Part shown: positions 36,795 through 49,545 of the stretch, one piece after another
Layout of the letters: every line of letters starts with the position of its first letter
Numbering within the stretch: position 1 is the stretch's first letter
NCBI GenBank assembly: GCA_013397695.1
Contig: VYZI01000054.1
Span: 1,467,209-1,531,208, forward strand
Direction: 5' to 3'
Source of the DNA: Centropus unirufus
Lineage: Eukaryota > Chordata > Aves > Cuculiformes > Centropidae
Length of the DNA stretch: 64,000 bases
Program-made: the position numbers and the translations under genes
Notes under the pieces: model-generated
Seen by the model: only the letters and a program-made list of their open reading frames with translations
Databases searched by the model: none
What the model was told of the DNA's origin: nothing

Positions 36795-39700
36795 TAGACA
36801 CCTACCATCTTACCAAGATAAAGAGGAAGTTTACTGATTACATGTGATCAGGCCTTGGAACATTCAGGTTGTGGAAACTGACAGCTGAATGGAGTGTTCT
36901 CGTTTCTATTATTTTAGCCTTTCTTACTGGCATCAATTGAAAAAGTTGTGCTGTCAACATGATTTTAGCATCTACAATTCTAAGGGGGTAGTGTTAATGA
37001 AGAAATGATGGCTTTCAGATTTCATCAATTATTTTGGAAAAGCAATTTAGAAGATGGAACATCTGCAGATGATGATGCCTCATTTAAGAATTTCTTCATA
37101 GAAGGAAGGTTCCTCTCCTCTCCCTTTCCTTCAACATCTCCCACCCCTAAAAAGTTCTCCTTGTATTCATCTTTTGATTTTTAATATTATAGAGACTAAA
37201 GAATTCAAAATATACTAACTGAATGCGGAAAGAATATCAATTAAAGTTTTATTTAAGGAATACTCGGGTAGCTATTCAAGGTTTATTACTGACTTTGGAT
37301 CTTGACTCTAAGTAAAATATAAGCTAGTTTCTTGTTTTAATCACACTCCTGATGATGGCACTAATTCTCCAAAAAAGCAGTTTTAGTGCGATACCCTTAT
37401 TAGTGATATGACTCTTTGGGACATGGTTTAAGAGGCATGATGGTGCAAGGCTCACAGCTGGACTTGTTCTTAGCGGTCTTTTCAAGCCTTTATGATTCCA
37501 TGATAAACCTGTGATTCGGCAATGGACAGGTGCCACTTGAGCCCTTCTGAAAGCCATACTTTGGTGCAGAGAAACTAGCACCAGCATTGCTGCTTGAAGG
37601 GATATTGCAATGGCAAACTGCAGGCCATGTGCAGCTGTTTGCATTATTATTATTCGAGTTTTTATTTCCTGTACTTCATCACAACTTACATTAAGGGTGG
37701 GCTTCAGCACTATTGTCTACTTCCATCAAAATTCTGGCAAAGAAAATTAGGCATCACCTTTACAATTAGGTTATATTGTTTCACAAGAGCACAGAGACAA
37801 AAAAAAATATCTCATATAATGATTCCCCCTGCAAAGAAAAACCCATCACCTAAGAAACCCACAAACCCAAGCCCTGTGTCCATTTCTGCTACTATATATG
37901 ATTCATTATGTCTTTTACCTACTTCCACAAAAGTATTGGAAAATATATTACTCCTTACTGCTTGAGAACTGAAGGGGAACTGTTTCATATAAGTACATGT
38001 AGCAGACCAGAGGGCATGCTCATTCCTGGCAGAGAATTTGACAGGTTCAGTAAACTATTTATGTACCAGTACGCAGCACCTCCAGACACAGATAGGGAAC
38101 CGAACGGATTCAACCATCTTTTCTCCTGCCTTGTAAGTAAATTAAATCTGCATCTTGACCATGTTGCCTGGAAGAGGTTATTCAATTATTTACAGGGCAA
38201 TAACAGGTAACTGCACTTTACAGCAGTTTGTAGACAGGTACTATACAGTTTTGAACAAAGAAAATATGGGCTGTGGCAGTCAGGATATATTAAAGGAGAG
38301 AAAAAAAATCTCCTGCAAACCAAGAAGTATTTCTACCCAAGGTTCCTCAAATCCCTGTGTCTCAGCTGCCCTTGTCATATATTCAGCAGAACACACACAG
38401 CATCTGAGAACAGGCTATTGATGGAACACCAACTGATCTCGGAATTTGAAGTTTGTCCAGTTTTATCCCTAAAGCCCATTTTCAGGGGCTCAGTTTACCT
38501 CCCTGTTAATTCACCTAACACTAATCTCCTTTTAAAGTCTTTCAGTATATTCCTAGTTTTAAGTGTCAAGAAATATTGGCAAATGGAGTAGAAAAACTAA
38601 AATTGTGACCAGGTCAGGAATTTAAGAGGCTGAAAGAATTTGACAGGGAAGTCACTACACATAGTCTTTTAGCAACCTTGACAAGTCTCCTTGGATACTC
38701 TTGCTTTCTCAATTTTCCTTTGCCTTAGTGCACAGTAGAAAAGCCAGTTATTTCCTTGTATCTCCCATGCTCTACCACACCTGCTTTGCTCTAAAAGAGT
38801 GTTTGTCATCAGAAGATACTTTGGGACACAGTTTGCATGAAAAATTTCAAGCACAGCTATGCTATAGCATTGCTTAGGCGTGTAAGTATCTGCATGTACA
38901 CATTCAAATTAATGTCCCCCTACAGCGGCCAGCTGGAACTGGCCACACAGGGATTTGCAAAGTGCTTTGAAGAATTAACACGCTTGTATGGGACGCAAGA
39001 ATTACTCACGTATTAGGGTAATGGAAACTGAGAATCCCCAAAGCCACAGGACGAGCTGAAGGTTTCTGCTGGCTTTCAGCCCAGGATCCAGGGCAGGGAA
39101 CCGAATCACATTAAACGTGACTAGCAGAGCCCTCACTGACAAGCGGAGGCTCCTTTTGCTTTTACTGGGGCTGCTGCTGAACAGCTAGTTGCACGCAAAT
39201 AAGGAGTTCAGACATGGCCCTGGATTTTGCTTATGAGATGTATCCTCTGCTATATACAACCACTAACTAATCAACATGATGCTGTACACAGTAGCTCATA
39301 CATACAGCTGAGGGCCAGCCCATGCTTGGCTTTCACCATTAGCTCTCTAGGGAGCCTTGAGCTTTCTTACTTTCAATTTTGCAGATTTATATTCCTAAAA
39401 GTGCTATTGGCTGGTGTGAACTTTGTCTCTAATTCTGATCACAGCAGAGTTTCAGACCTGCACATCAAGTCACCTGTCATCTCTGTATATTGTGTTTAAT
39501 TAAGGGGCATTGTGTGAAAGTAAGAGCTTGAAAAAATAAGTTGAATTTGCCCTAATTGCACATCAAAATAAAAAATTAAGCTCATTGAAAGAAATCAATG
39601 CCGAAGCCCTTTCTCTGAAGAGTGAACATGGGGCTAAATCTTTGGGCTCATTTATTTCAATCAGGAAGAGAAATGATTGTTAAACAAAGTTCTCAAAATT

Positions 39701-42700
39701 CAATTTTTTCACTTCCAGATAATAACATTTCCTCATTGCTAGATGAAGTCCTGTGAGGGGCTTGTGCTTTTCCATATTACATTTCTTGGAAGGTTTATTG
39801 GCCATTCAAGAAGTTATCTCTGGCAAGAAGCTATGAGTTTACTGTTTGAGAAAAGGTTTCCAGAGTTTCCAGGGTGGGGTAGATCCTTTGCTGTCTACAG
39901 AGTATGCATCACCTCTTTAACAGCACCACAACTTTACAATGTTAAATTCCCTCATGTTTGGCTTTTCTAGATATATTAATGACATCTAGGGTGTTTTTCA
40001 GAATTTGAAGTAGTATTTCAAGGACTTTCAATAGTACACATCTTCTTTACCTTTGGAAAATACCCACCATTCCCTTATATCAAATAAATGTTCCTCTACC
40101 ATCAGTAGAAAAAGCTTTCGGTTCAGTATTTGCTTTGACAATGTAATGTTAATACCATTCTGGTGCAGCACCTCTGTGCTAACTGTGATTAAGACTCTCT
40201 TAGCAGCTCCTATCCTGACCAATTAATTGTGGTTTTGCTAAATGCCAGTTGTTTCACTGTGTAGTGGCACTTCTTGGTTAAACAAACTGTGTGTGAGGAA
40301 TCCACTATGTTACAAATTCCAATTTTGCAGCTCTTGGAAGGGAAAATGGAAGTTTTACCTGACATGCTATACACCCTAACCACAAAGACAGGCAAAGCTT
40401 AAAGGTGTGGTGAAGACTTCACAGTAAAACACATATTTCTGCCCTTTTGCCTCCCCAAGATTGTAACAATGTTAAGTGAAAACATCTAAAGCCATATTAG
40501 AAAAAAAACCTATAAAATAATACAAGAGTTATTAAAATCAGTTAAAACCAGGTATGATCATTCCTTTTCCTTTGGTATATTATAGCTGTTCTATCTACAC
40601 TGATAAAAATAATGTTTTAATTGATAAGATATCCCTTCTACTCAGGCAAGGACCTCCACAGTGAGACATATCTCAATTCTCAATTTAGACTACTTGGGTA
40701 TGATATAAGAGAAATAAGTGCTCAAAAGACAGTAATGGATTTGGCATGAAATATAAAAGACTAATTGCAGCAGGCACTCGATGTGAACTTACTTTCTTTG
40801 AAAAAATCACTGCTTTATCTGTGTGTATTCACTGGACTTGATTAAGAGCTGGGTGAGCTTACAGGAGTTAAACTAGCCACTGGCAAGCTATCATGGCTTC
40901 TCCAAATGCAGAGGAAATATTTTTCTACTTCACAGCAGGAGCTGTATGCATGAAAAATCTCATGCAAATTGGATTTATCTGACTTTACCTTTCGTCTTCA
41001 GAGAAGATGTGGAAAGCTGATGATTAAGCAAGCAGTTTCCTCCTACATTTTCATTCCAAATTGTTTCCACAGGCTCAAGCCTGAAATAACATGTGCCTTT
41101 TTTTGGCTGGTCTAGTGTTGGAGTAAGTAGATCTGTGCATCCCTCGCTACTCCCTGAAAGACTAAAATTAGTTTTCAGGGCTTGACATTGTCTGGATGAC
41201 TTGGATTCCACTTCAGCTTCTCTTTTTCATAGATAACTATGATAATGTTCTTTCTGGGGTGAAAGTGAATCTTTACTTTGATTCCAAGGAAGAGGAGTTT
41301 AGAGAAGAAGAATAAAACAACGCTTGTCTTCAAATTGTTTGGGACATACCACTACAATTCCATTTTAGAGAGAAGATAAAAAAGAAATAGCTTGTCAAAT
41401 TTTGACATATTTTAAACTATTTGACATGTGGTCTGTTCATAAATGCTTGATTCTATAAATGCAACCACACAGGACAGCCCTGATAAACAGAGGCTGCAAG
41501 CCTGCTGATCTCTATCGCTCCAAGAAGCGTAAATAGTTCTAACTTTGCTTTTTCTAATATATCAACACTGATCAAAGTAGACCTAAAAAGTAAAAGAAAA
41601 AACATAATCTAATAAGTAATTTAATTGTCCTCCCTTAAACATAGATACCTCTGAATCCTTCTTTGAACAGAAAACAAGCTGCATGTAAAAAGCAAAAAAG
41701 GATTAGCTACTGATAAGTGCTACATGAAAGTACTCTTTTTTTTAACACCCTCCCCTCCTGGCCATGACTAATATTTTGTACTATAAAAGAAGAACATAAA
41801 CAACACAATATTATCAATTAGTGGGTTTTTACAACTGAGCTGTGAACACTTCAGTTCCGGAAATGAGAGCAAATAGTATTCAATATTAAATCTTCCATGC
41901 TGCTTAATGACTTACTTAAGCCCAGCTCTAGTCCCCACTTTCATTGCAGAGCACCATATACTGTCTCCACTGTGTCAGAAATGCTGCTCATCACTCAGAC
42001 ACGTACCTCACGTAGAGGTACTGCAGTATCTTTCTTACTCAAAACTGAGTGCCTGTGTCAAGTTAGTCCACCAGCAAGGGACATAACTACCTCTAAAAGG
42101 TTAACTTCTGGCACAGGAACTATCGAAGCTTCCTAACCTACTATTTACTAATTTTACAGACCTAATAGCCCCTACTGGTGCTCAAAGTGCTTCTAAGTGA
42201 CAAATATGATTAACCCCCAAAGACTCTTGCCTTTTTTTCTTTTTTTACTGTTTTCCTTATACTCATCACAGTTTATTTTAATTAAATTGTAATATGGACA
42301 AAATGTAGCTGCTTTTGTACAGACCCTAGCACAGTGGCAGATAGGTCTGGCCGGGTTTTCTGAGCCTAGCTGTTTACACAGGAATTCATAGAAGGAGACA
42401 CCCTGTTTATGTTTCTCTACACTACCTTTCTGAAGTACCCTTAAGCAAAAAAAACAACCAAACAATAAACAAAAACACAAAAACCCCTAATAAAATAAAA
42501 CAAAAAGAAATTACAAATTACAAAATAAATACCTAATTTTAAAAAAGGTTTGGCAGAACACACAACCACCAAATCAGCTTCTTTGTATTAAGCTGTCTTC
42601 AGGGAATGTATTTTTGTGACTGTGAATTACTGTTTTTAATATAAAAACATAATGGTGTTAGTTATTTGTACAAAGTAATTTAGTTGGCATGATACACTGC

Positions 42701-43020
42701 TTCATTCAATCCAAGTACTATGTCCCTAATTTCCAAAAGGCCGTTGCACCTATTTTGTCAACAAGCCTGGCATAACCATGGGGGAAAAAAAATAGAACTC
42801 CACACTGAGTTTGCTCTTCTTAAAGCCCACAGAGAACTGGACTCAGTAACATTTTTTAGGTCAGACTTGATTTTGGCTGAGTCTACTCTATCTGTGAAGC
42901 TAAGACCACGTCGGGAGGGTGCTTTCACCTTTGCAGTGCCCAAGCCCCATGCAAGTGCTAATGAGCTGTATTTTTATAATACTTAAGTTAATATCATCTT
43001 TTTTTTCCCTAATACTGAGC
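36795..43020. other. Gene-less DNA with candidate conserved and A-rich parts
   Basis: No gene is recognised. The 128-codon minus-strand frame at 37324-37710 overlaps plus-strand frames and has no family features. The part at 39480-39680 (TTTAATTAAGGGGCATTG, CCTAATTGCACATC) resembles conserved non-coding sequence in style. A long A/C-rich low-complexity tract lies at 42444-42535. Confidence 0.5.
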
Positions 43021-43125
43021 AGAGGCCCTTTAGATATTAAACAATTTCTCCAAGGTCATGAAAGATGCCTGTTACCAACCTGGGATGGGATCCTCAATTC
43101 CTGTGGACTTATGTCTTGACCTCGT
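43021..43125 (-). repeat. MIR SINE relic
   Basis: The plus strand reads GATATTAAACAATTTCTCCA, AGGTCATGAAAGATGCCTGT, CCTGGGATGGGATCCTCAAT and TCCTGTGGACT. This follows the reverse complement of MIR (GAGGTTAAGTAACTTGCCCA, AGGTCACACAG, GGGATTCGAACCCAGGTCT). MIR is a tRNA-derived SINE mobilised by L2 and shared across amniotes; copies are old and highly diverged, as here. Confidence 0.6.
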
Positions 43126-46100
43126 TTGATCTATTTATTAACCATGTACCTTTGCCTTTTTATTAGGCAAATCAGCAATTAAACTCTGATCCTTACAATG
43201 CAAGGAGCTAGATACAATTAAAAAACAACTCCCTTTGGTTATTGCTTTTAGAGTTTGTTCTGGAGGACTCATGAAAGCACAAAACTCTAACAGGAAAGGC
43301 TGGGACATCCCTTCTCTTCCATGCAAACCATTGTGTTAGGCCCCATATTAACACAGAAGGACTGCTTAGCAGTAGTGTAAAAAGCAATTGCATGGCACTG
43401 TCGGACTTTTCACTCAGCAGAAACATGGAAATGAATTTAAGAAAAAAAGTCACAATTAAAGTTTGCTTCATCACAAGAATTGAAGTATGCTTCATCGCAA
43501 TAATAGCATCGGCACTGACAGATTAACTTCAGTTTTATTCTGATACCCTTGCCTGCCTCAGTGGCTAATAATGGTCTCTCCTGTGTAGCTGTTTTCCCTA
43601 TGCTTCTTCACAGAGATATCTCTCTAACAACATCTTTCTATAGCACAGACTTCAGCCGTCAGAGTCTTGTAGTTGTTAAGCTTTTTGTTTATTTGGGTTT
43701 TAAACAGAACAGTTAAGAGCAATTGCTGCTGGCAATCCAAAGAAAGAGAAAGCCCCTCAGATTTTGGAAGCCCCAGGTCAGAACTGGGGAAGGGCTAATA
43801 GCTTCTACAGAAAAAGAAGCCAAGTTCAAAGCTTTCCTTAGATTAAAGAAGTTTGGTTTAGTTCTTGTTCAGGCTTCAGATAGGTACTGCAAAGGGAGCC
43901 TTTCTTTCAGTTTTCTTTCAGTTTCATCCAAAGTCAGAAATAAAAGAACTGTATTCATGTTGAGGGAAAACCTCTAAAGCAATCAGACAGAGCCACCTGT
44001 CAAGAGATGTCTCCTTGTACCTCATTTTTGTCAGGCTTGAATCTGCTTTACTTAGTTTTCACTGTGCAAAAAATTAGATACATCCTTTCTAATTAATTTT
44101 TCTTGGCTTTCTATATATGTTGTGGACAGATCAAGGCACTTGTAGAGAACAGCTCTAGTCCACCTTAACACTTCCATGTCTGACTTAGGGCAATAAGAGG
44201 CAACCAAGCAAGATTTATTAATTTACTCATATTTTTAAATTCTTTCCCAAGTAGCAGAGTCTATTCACTGCTTTTGGTTGCCATCTAACAATAGCCAAAA
44301 TGACATGCTAGCCACAAGGTTAAGCAAATGCAAAGTGATGTGAATAGCTTTTCAATTGTTCATTGTCTGAAAAACTGCTCAGAACAGCAGAACTGCAATT
44401 ACAGTTGGAATTTTGCTCTGTGTCCTTTGCCTACATTTTTGTCACCATGCCCTGTTTGATCTGAATGCTTCAAGCTCTCATGCTTTGGGATTTCTGGATT
44501 CCTACCTTAAATGACTTATAATTTCATGGAAGTCAGAAAGAGCGATGTTAGGCAGAGGGAGGGTAACTTCTGAAAGAGGACAGGCAAGCCTAGCAAAATG
44601 CGACCCTGTTGTGACCCCTCTTCATTTTCTTCTGTATTACACACAAAGCTTTGTCTCAACCACAGAAAACCATCACAGACGCCTGCCTGCATCTCAGCCA
44701 TAGCAGCAGCCATCAAAAATAGCCTGCATAGCTATGGAGAAGACCTGGCTTTATTTTAAAGCTGAATTTGAAATAGTGTAAGGAAGACTGACAGCCCTGC
44801 AGCTGGAAGTTACTGATGGAGTCCATTGCTGATGGAGACGACAGGCAGGCAGCAGCGAAATGCTGATGCTCAACAAACAGCTAAAAGCCTCGGCTTTTGG
44901 AGTAACTCATCCTTGGTTTCTCTTCTGAGGTAGGGAAGGTTGTTTTTTTTTTTGTGAATATCAGCCTCTGTGACAGGAGTGAGACATTATGTATTTCACA
45001 AAGGCATTACACCTAGTTCAGGCTTCTACCACCTAGTCTTTGCATAGTTGTCTCAGATCCATTGGTTCGTGAAACCTTTGATGGCTTTACCTTTCCAGCT
45101 GGTTTGGCTTGTGCTATATGCAAAGTAAGATGGTTGAATTAAAACACCTTTTGCTATCAACCTCCTCAAACACCAAAATACAACTGTATGCAGTTTTTCA
45201 AAACATTGCTGTTGGACTGCCAATAGTTTGAAACCAAATATTTCATAACTTGTACTGAACAAATTATGTTTTACTACATCTCTTATAATTTCTTCCACCA
45301 GTGTTTAGCACTTGTATTGTTTACTTCTTTGCTTTCTCCTCTCCCTGTGGGAAGGCCATCATGACGTGCAGTACTTGCTACGGTTAACTTTGCACAATGT
45401 TTTGTGAAGTTTCTCTTTAACCACGACGTGCCTTTGGTGGAGTCCTCTAAGCCGTCTGAAAGGTAGCAGTCTCATTAAATTACTTTCAGAGTCTGTTCTA
45501 CTGCAATGATTTCCTGGCAGCAACCAATAAAGCAGAAGTGTCTCATTGTCTGCAGATTTTGACACTGACAACTGGAATAAAGTCACCTCTGGCTGGCTGG
45601 CTTTCCAAGTTGCACCAAAATACAAGTGGGATTAATGACAGTACATTCCCACACTGAGAAGAAGCACTGAGAAGTCAAAGCACAAACATTTACCAGAAGT
45701 CATTAACACTACCTCCTTGTTGGTGAACTGGTTCTCATGGGGGCATGGGTGCCAATGGGCTGTATACGGGCATCCTGTGCAATGCCACAGGAGGTGCTGT
45801 CTCGACTGCGGGAAGTCCATCCTATGTGACAGCTACGTCACTTCTGTGCCACATGCGCCTTTACACCTGATCACACTTGTTGACACACGTGCCAGAACAG
45901 AGCATTTGAATGGATGAGAAAAGGAAGAAGCTGTGTGCCTGTATAAACAGGACTGCCAAACTGACATGCTGCATTACAGCAGGGGCTCAAGAAGACTTTC
46001 ACTGTACATGTCCCAAGAATTAAAATAAATAAATATAGATATATGCGGTGCAACAGCTGACACATATTGTACTCACACGCCTGGCTGAGAACAGCTCTGA

Positions 46101-48859
46101 ATATCAAGGGTAGAGGTCACCTGGCACCAAAAAACAACTGGAAAGCTAAAAGCCCCCTGTACTTGTGAAGCCTGTTGGTTTTTATACCAACATCAGAAGA
46201 AAAGCAACCATAAAATGGAAAACATCATTTCCTTCAAGACATCCTTCTCTGTGTATTACCTGCTAAAGGCGGTAATTTTATCTCAGAGAGTGTCCTGAGC
46301 ATTTTCCCTACCATTTATTAACATTCATTATTTGCAGAACCAGTAGCTTCCCAAATAATAAGGTCTTATGCTTTTACTAACAGTGAACGACACCGCAGTA
46401 GTGGTGTCTTTTAGGCATAGAATGTCATTGCTATGCATTGCTCAGTCATGTCCATTTGGGTAAAAATTGTACAAACATGACTGTCTGCAGTTCCCTCTGC
46501 CCCCCCCAAATATATCATCCAAATATTTTCGTTTGATTCATCCTCCAAACTCCAACAGCATATATCTCTAAAAATGGACAAACCAGCTGGGGGGTTGGTA
46601 TTAAGTAACACATTCAAATTGGTCTTTTTGCTGGGTGGTAAATTATTCAATTTCTCTACATATTGAATTTCTCTATAAAACTGAAACAAAGGGAAAATTC
46701 TGAAAAATTAATTATAAATCTGCGGACCTAGCATACTTAAGTTATAACAGTAAAAAAATTAAACCAACAATTAGATTACTATTTTCTTTTTACTGTGTCA
46801 CCCAAATTACTGGAAATATAAAACTAAATTAAAGCCACTTTTCTTCCTTCTTCCACCTGGATAAACATTTTTTTTTCAGAAAACTACCTTTTAAAGATTA
46901 CAAGTCCTCACCTAGTAGCAGCCCTACAGAGAGGATTTAATCTGTAGATAAATTTTGCTAAAATTCTAAAAAAGAACAACAACAAAAGAGAACCCAAATT
47001 CACAGTCTTTCAGTACACAGGCAAAAATCATACTTTTGTACTGCAGATCTTGTTATTATATAGAACCATATTATCTATGATTCTCTACATATAATATTTA
47101 ATTTTTAGTGATTGAATGAATGGAACTAGAAAGCGCAACAGAACAAAGAAGTGCATTTTGCCCAGTAGCTTCAAGTTTATTCACCCTTGTGGATGAAGGA
47201 AGTCTGGGACTAAACATGTTAAAGAAATAATAACAGTGGGTAGGAAGAAGCTTGGGATGCCAAGATCTACAAGTCTTAAATGGGAACCAGGTCTGATTGC
47301 GTTGAATGCCCCATAAAACACATTGCAGGATAGTCAACATACTTCTCAATTTCAATGGAAAAGCAACAAAAACCTGGAAGAGAAACAGCCCCCCAAAAAT
47401 AAGGTGAAGACAGTTACTATATGACACATACCAGGCAGTGGCTAAACCATGACTAGATGGAGTAAAGGCAGCTGGGCTTTTAAATGACCTACATATATTG
47501 GACCATAAATTGCTAAGATTACTGTCTCATGGGAAGGAGAAGTGAGAGACGTAATAATGCCAGTGATGATTGAAGAAGAAATCCAGCTTGGCTTTCAGAT
47601 CCCAGGCTGAACATGCAGAGCTGGCAGTTAAAATAAGAACCTGGTGTTCCCTTACATACTCAAATTCTTGCAATAGCACACTAAGAAGTTTGAGTCATGC
47701 TACTTCATTGCTTCAAAAGACTCAGGTAACTGTATTTTCCAGACACAAATACTACAGCATCACAAAAATTCTAGTGCGTATGCAGACCTCAACATGTTCT
47801 TGCAGAAGAACTCATAAAATATTGACGTGAGATATTTAATTTGACCATCCATTAAGAGGTAGTTTTTTTCACATCCTGAAGCAGAAACAGCCTAATTAAA
47901 CCTATAGTTTTGGTGGCCCTTTATTAAGGACAAATGGATCCTCTATATGAAGCACAATGCAAAATTATGCACAGAAAGAAAATCCACAGTTTTTCTAATT
48001 TTCTAGTACTATTTTTCCTTACTGCAGTTATTAACTAGAACCAACATCAGGCATTTAACAAATTGAATATATGTCTATCCCACTTGAAAAAAAATCGAAC
48101 CTTAGCCTGTATTCAGAAAATTAACAAAATAGATGAAGAGACTAAAGGAAAAGGGTTTTTTACCTCAAATGTTCTTAGCAGGGCAATTTTATATAGAAAG
48201 GAAATTAGTTTTATGCACAAGGATTTAATGCAACCACATATGTACAATATATAGCAGGAAACTTCAATTTTCAGACATCTGATACACCTACAGGAATTTT
48301 CTCCAATCCAAAGCCCTCATTGGAATAGCATGAGCATGTGCAGCATGTACCAATATGTTCAAAAAGCTCAGAATACTTTCTTTAAAATCCTCATAATTTG
48401 CTATAAAGTTCATCTATAAAACATGCCACGAGGAAGCCACAAAAATAACAAGACAGCTTGGTATTACTTTAATTTTGATTTAACAATGTACATCTTGCCA
48501 CAAAATCTCATTCGGATTTCACTTCAGTAGTGCAGAACATGTCATCAGATCCTTTTCTAATCTTACTTCAATAAAATATGCTTGACATCAAGATCCATAT
48601 ACATTGCTTTCAATACTGCCTATAAACATGTCTCTCTGCTTTGCTTTAAATGGAACCTCAGGGTACAAAGCAATACAACACAAAAATAATTGTGCCATTT
48701 TATGGTTTTGAAAGCCATGCAACTTTAAAAGCACAGCTCAACAAATTGGAATGATAAAAACATCTTTATTACATACAATTTTAAGATAGATATATATATT
48801 TAAATTCATGTCTTCATGATGAAAGAGCTAATGAAGAGATGAAAGGAAAACAGAGGTTA
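43126..48859. other. Gene-less DNA
   Basis: No exon is recognised. The part at 45720-45900 is more GC-rich than the flanks and contains TACGTCAC (CRE-like, 45834) and CACGTG (E-box, 45886). CTGATGGAG occurs twice with a 16-base period near 44813-44837, and a C8 run lies at 46500-46507. Open frames are around 110 codons or shorter and match nothing. Confidence 0.5.
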
Positions 48860-49150
48860 CTTTCAGAGAATTAAAATGCTCAGCACGGCCTAGAGACAGC
48901 AATAATACAAAAATGTATGTCTAGGGACTTAGTAAATTCACCTAAACAGGCTGGCATCTGCATGAATGGAAACACAATTGCTTTTAATATCGAACCGTCA
49001 GCCTGTTGTGTTTCATAACGACAAAAGAAATTCAAACAAAACAATAGTCACTTTGTAATTGCAGGAGAAGAGGAGGCAAATTCTGCCTCCATTTTATTTA
49101 GTGCAAAATTGCTGGAGTTGGCATTATACAGAAGTCTTTTCCATATAGTT
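48860..49150. promoter_or_regulatory. Candidate conserved non-coding element
   Basis: About 290 bases without simple repeats carry many developmental-factor words: GGCATCTGCATGAATGG, CACAATTGCTTTTAATATCG, ACAAAACAATAGTCACTTTG, TAATTGCAGG and GTGCAAAATTGCTGG. A 7-bp inverted repeat (GGAGGCA at 49072-49078 and TGCCTCC at 49084-49090) lies inside. The texture is that of long conserved elements near developmental genes; real conservation is unverified. Confidence 0.28.
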
Positions 49151-49442
49151 GTTAAAATATTAATTTAAAAAAAAAATTAATGGTAAACCCACCAAAAACC
49201 TGCACAACCTAATACAGACCTTTGAACTAATTGCCAGTAAGAGGTATTTGTTCTACACACTGCCCATGGTCAGACACTTAAGACTTACTAATCCTTTCTG
49301 TCCAAGCACCTTTTTATCAATCATTATGTTACTAGAGGTAAAACCAAAGCCCGCAGCCCTGGAGGAGAGGGCTTAGCAGGAAAGCAGCAGCTAGAAGAGG
49401 AAGGATAACTTTGTGTTTATTGCAGTAGGCTTTTCTCCACAA

Positions 49443-49545
49443 GACCTGGATTACGATTTTCATTTTTGACAGAGGATTTCCACGTCACCTTGGGCAAGGC
49501 ACCTAATTATACCCATTTGTATCATGGTAACAACTATTTCCTTTC
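49443..49545 (+). repeat. MIR SINE relic
   Basis: GACCTGGATTACGATTTTCA, then GACAGAGGATTTCCACGTCA, CCTTGGGCAAGGCACCTAAT and ACCCATTTGTATCATGG follow the MIR consensus in order (GACCTGGGTTCGAATCCC, CTCTGCCACTTACTAGCTGT, GTGACCTTGGGCAAGTTACT, TCATCTGTAAAATGG). It lies about 300 bases beyond the candidate element at 48860-49150. Confidence 0.68.

Noticed and set aside
37324..37710. 128-codon minus-strand frame
   Set aside because: Overlapped by an open plus-strand frame, no family features, within chance length.
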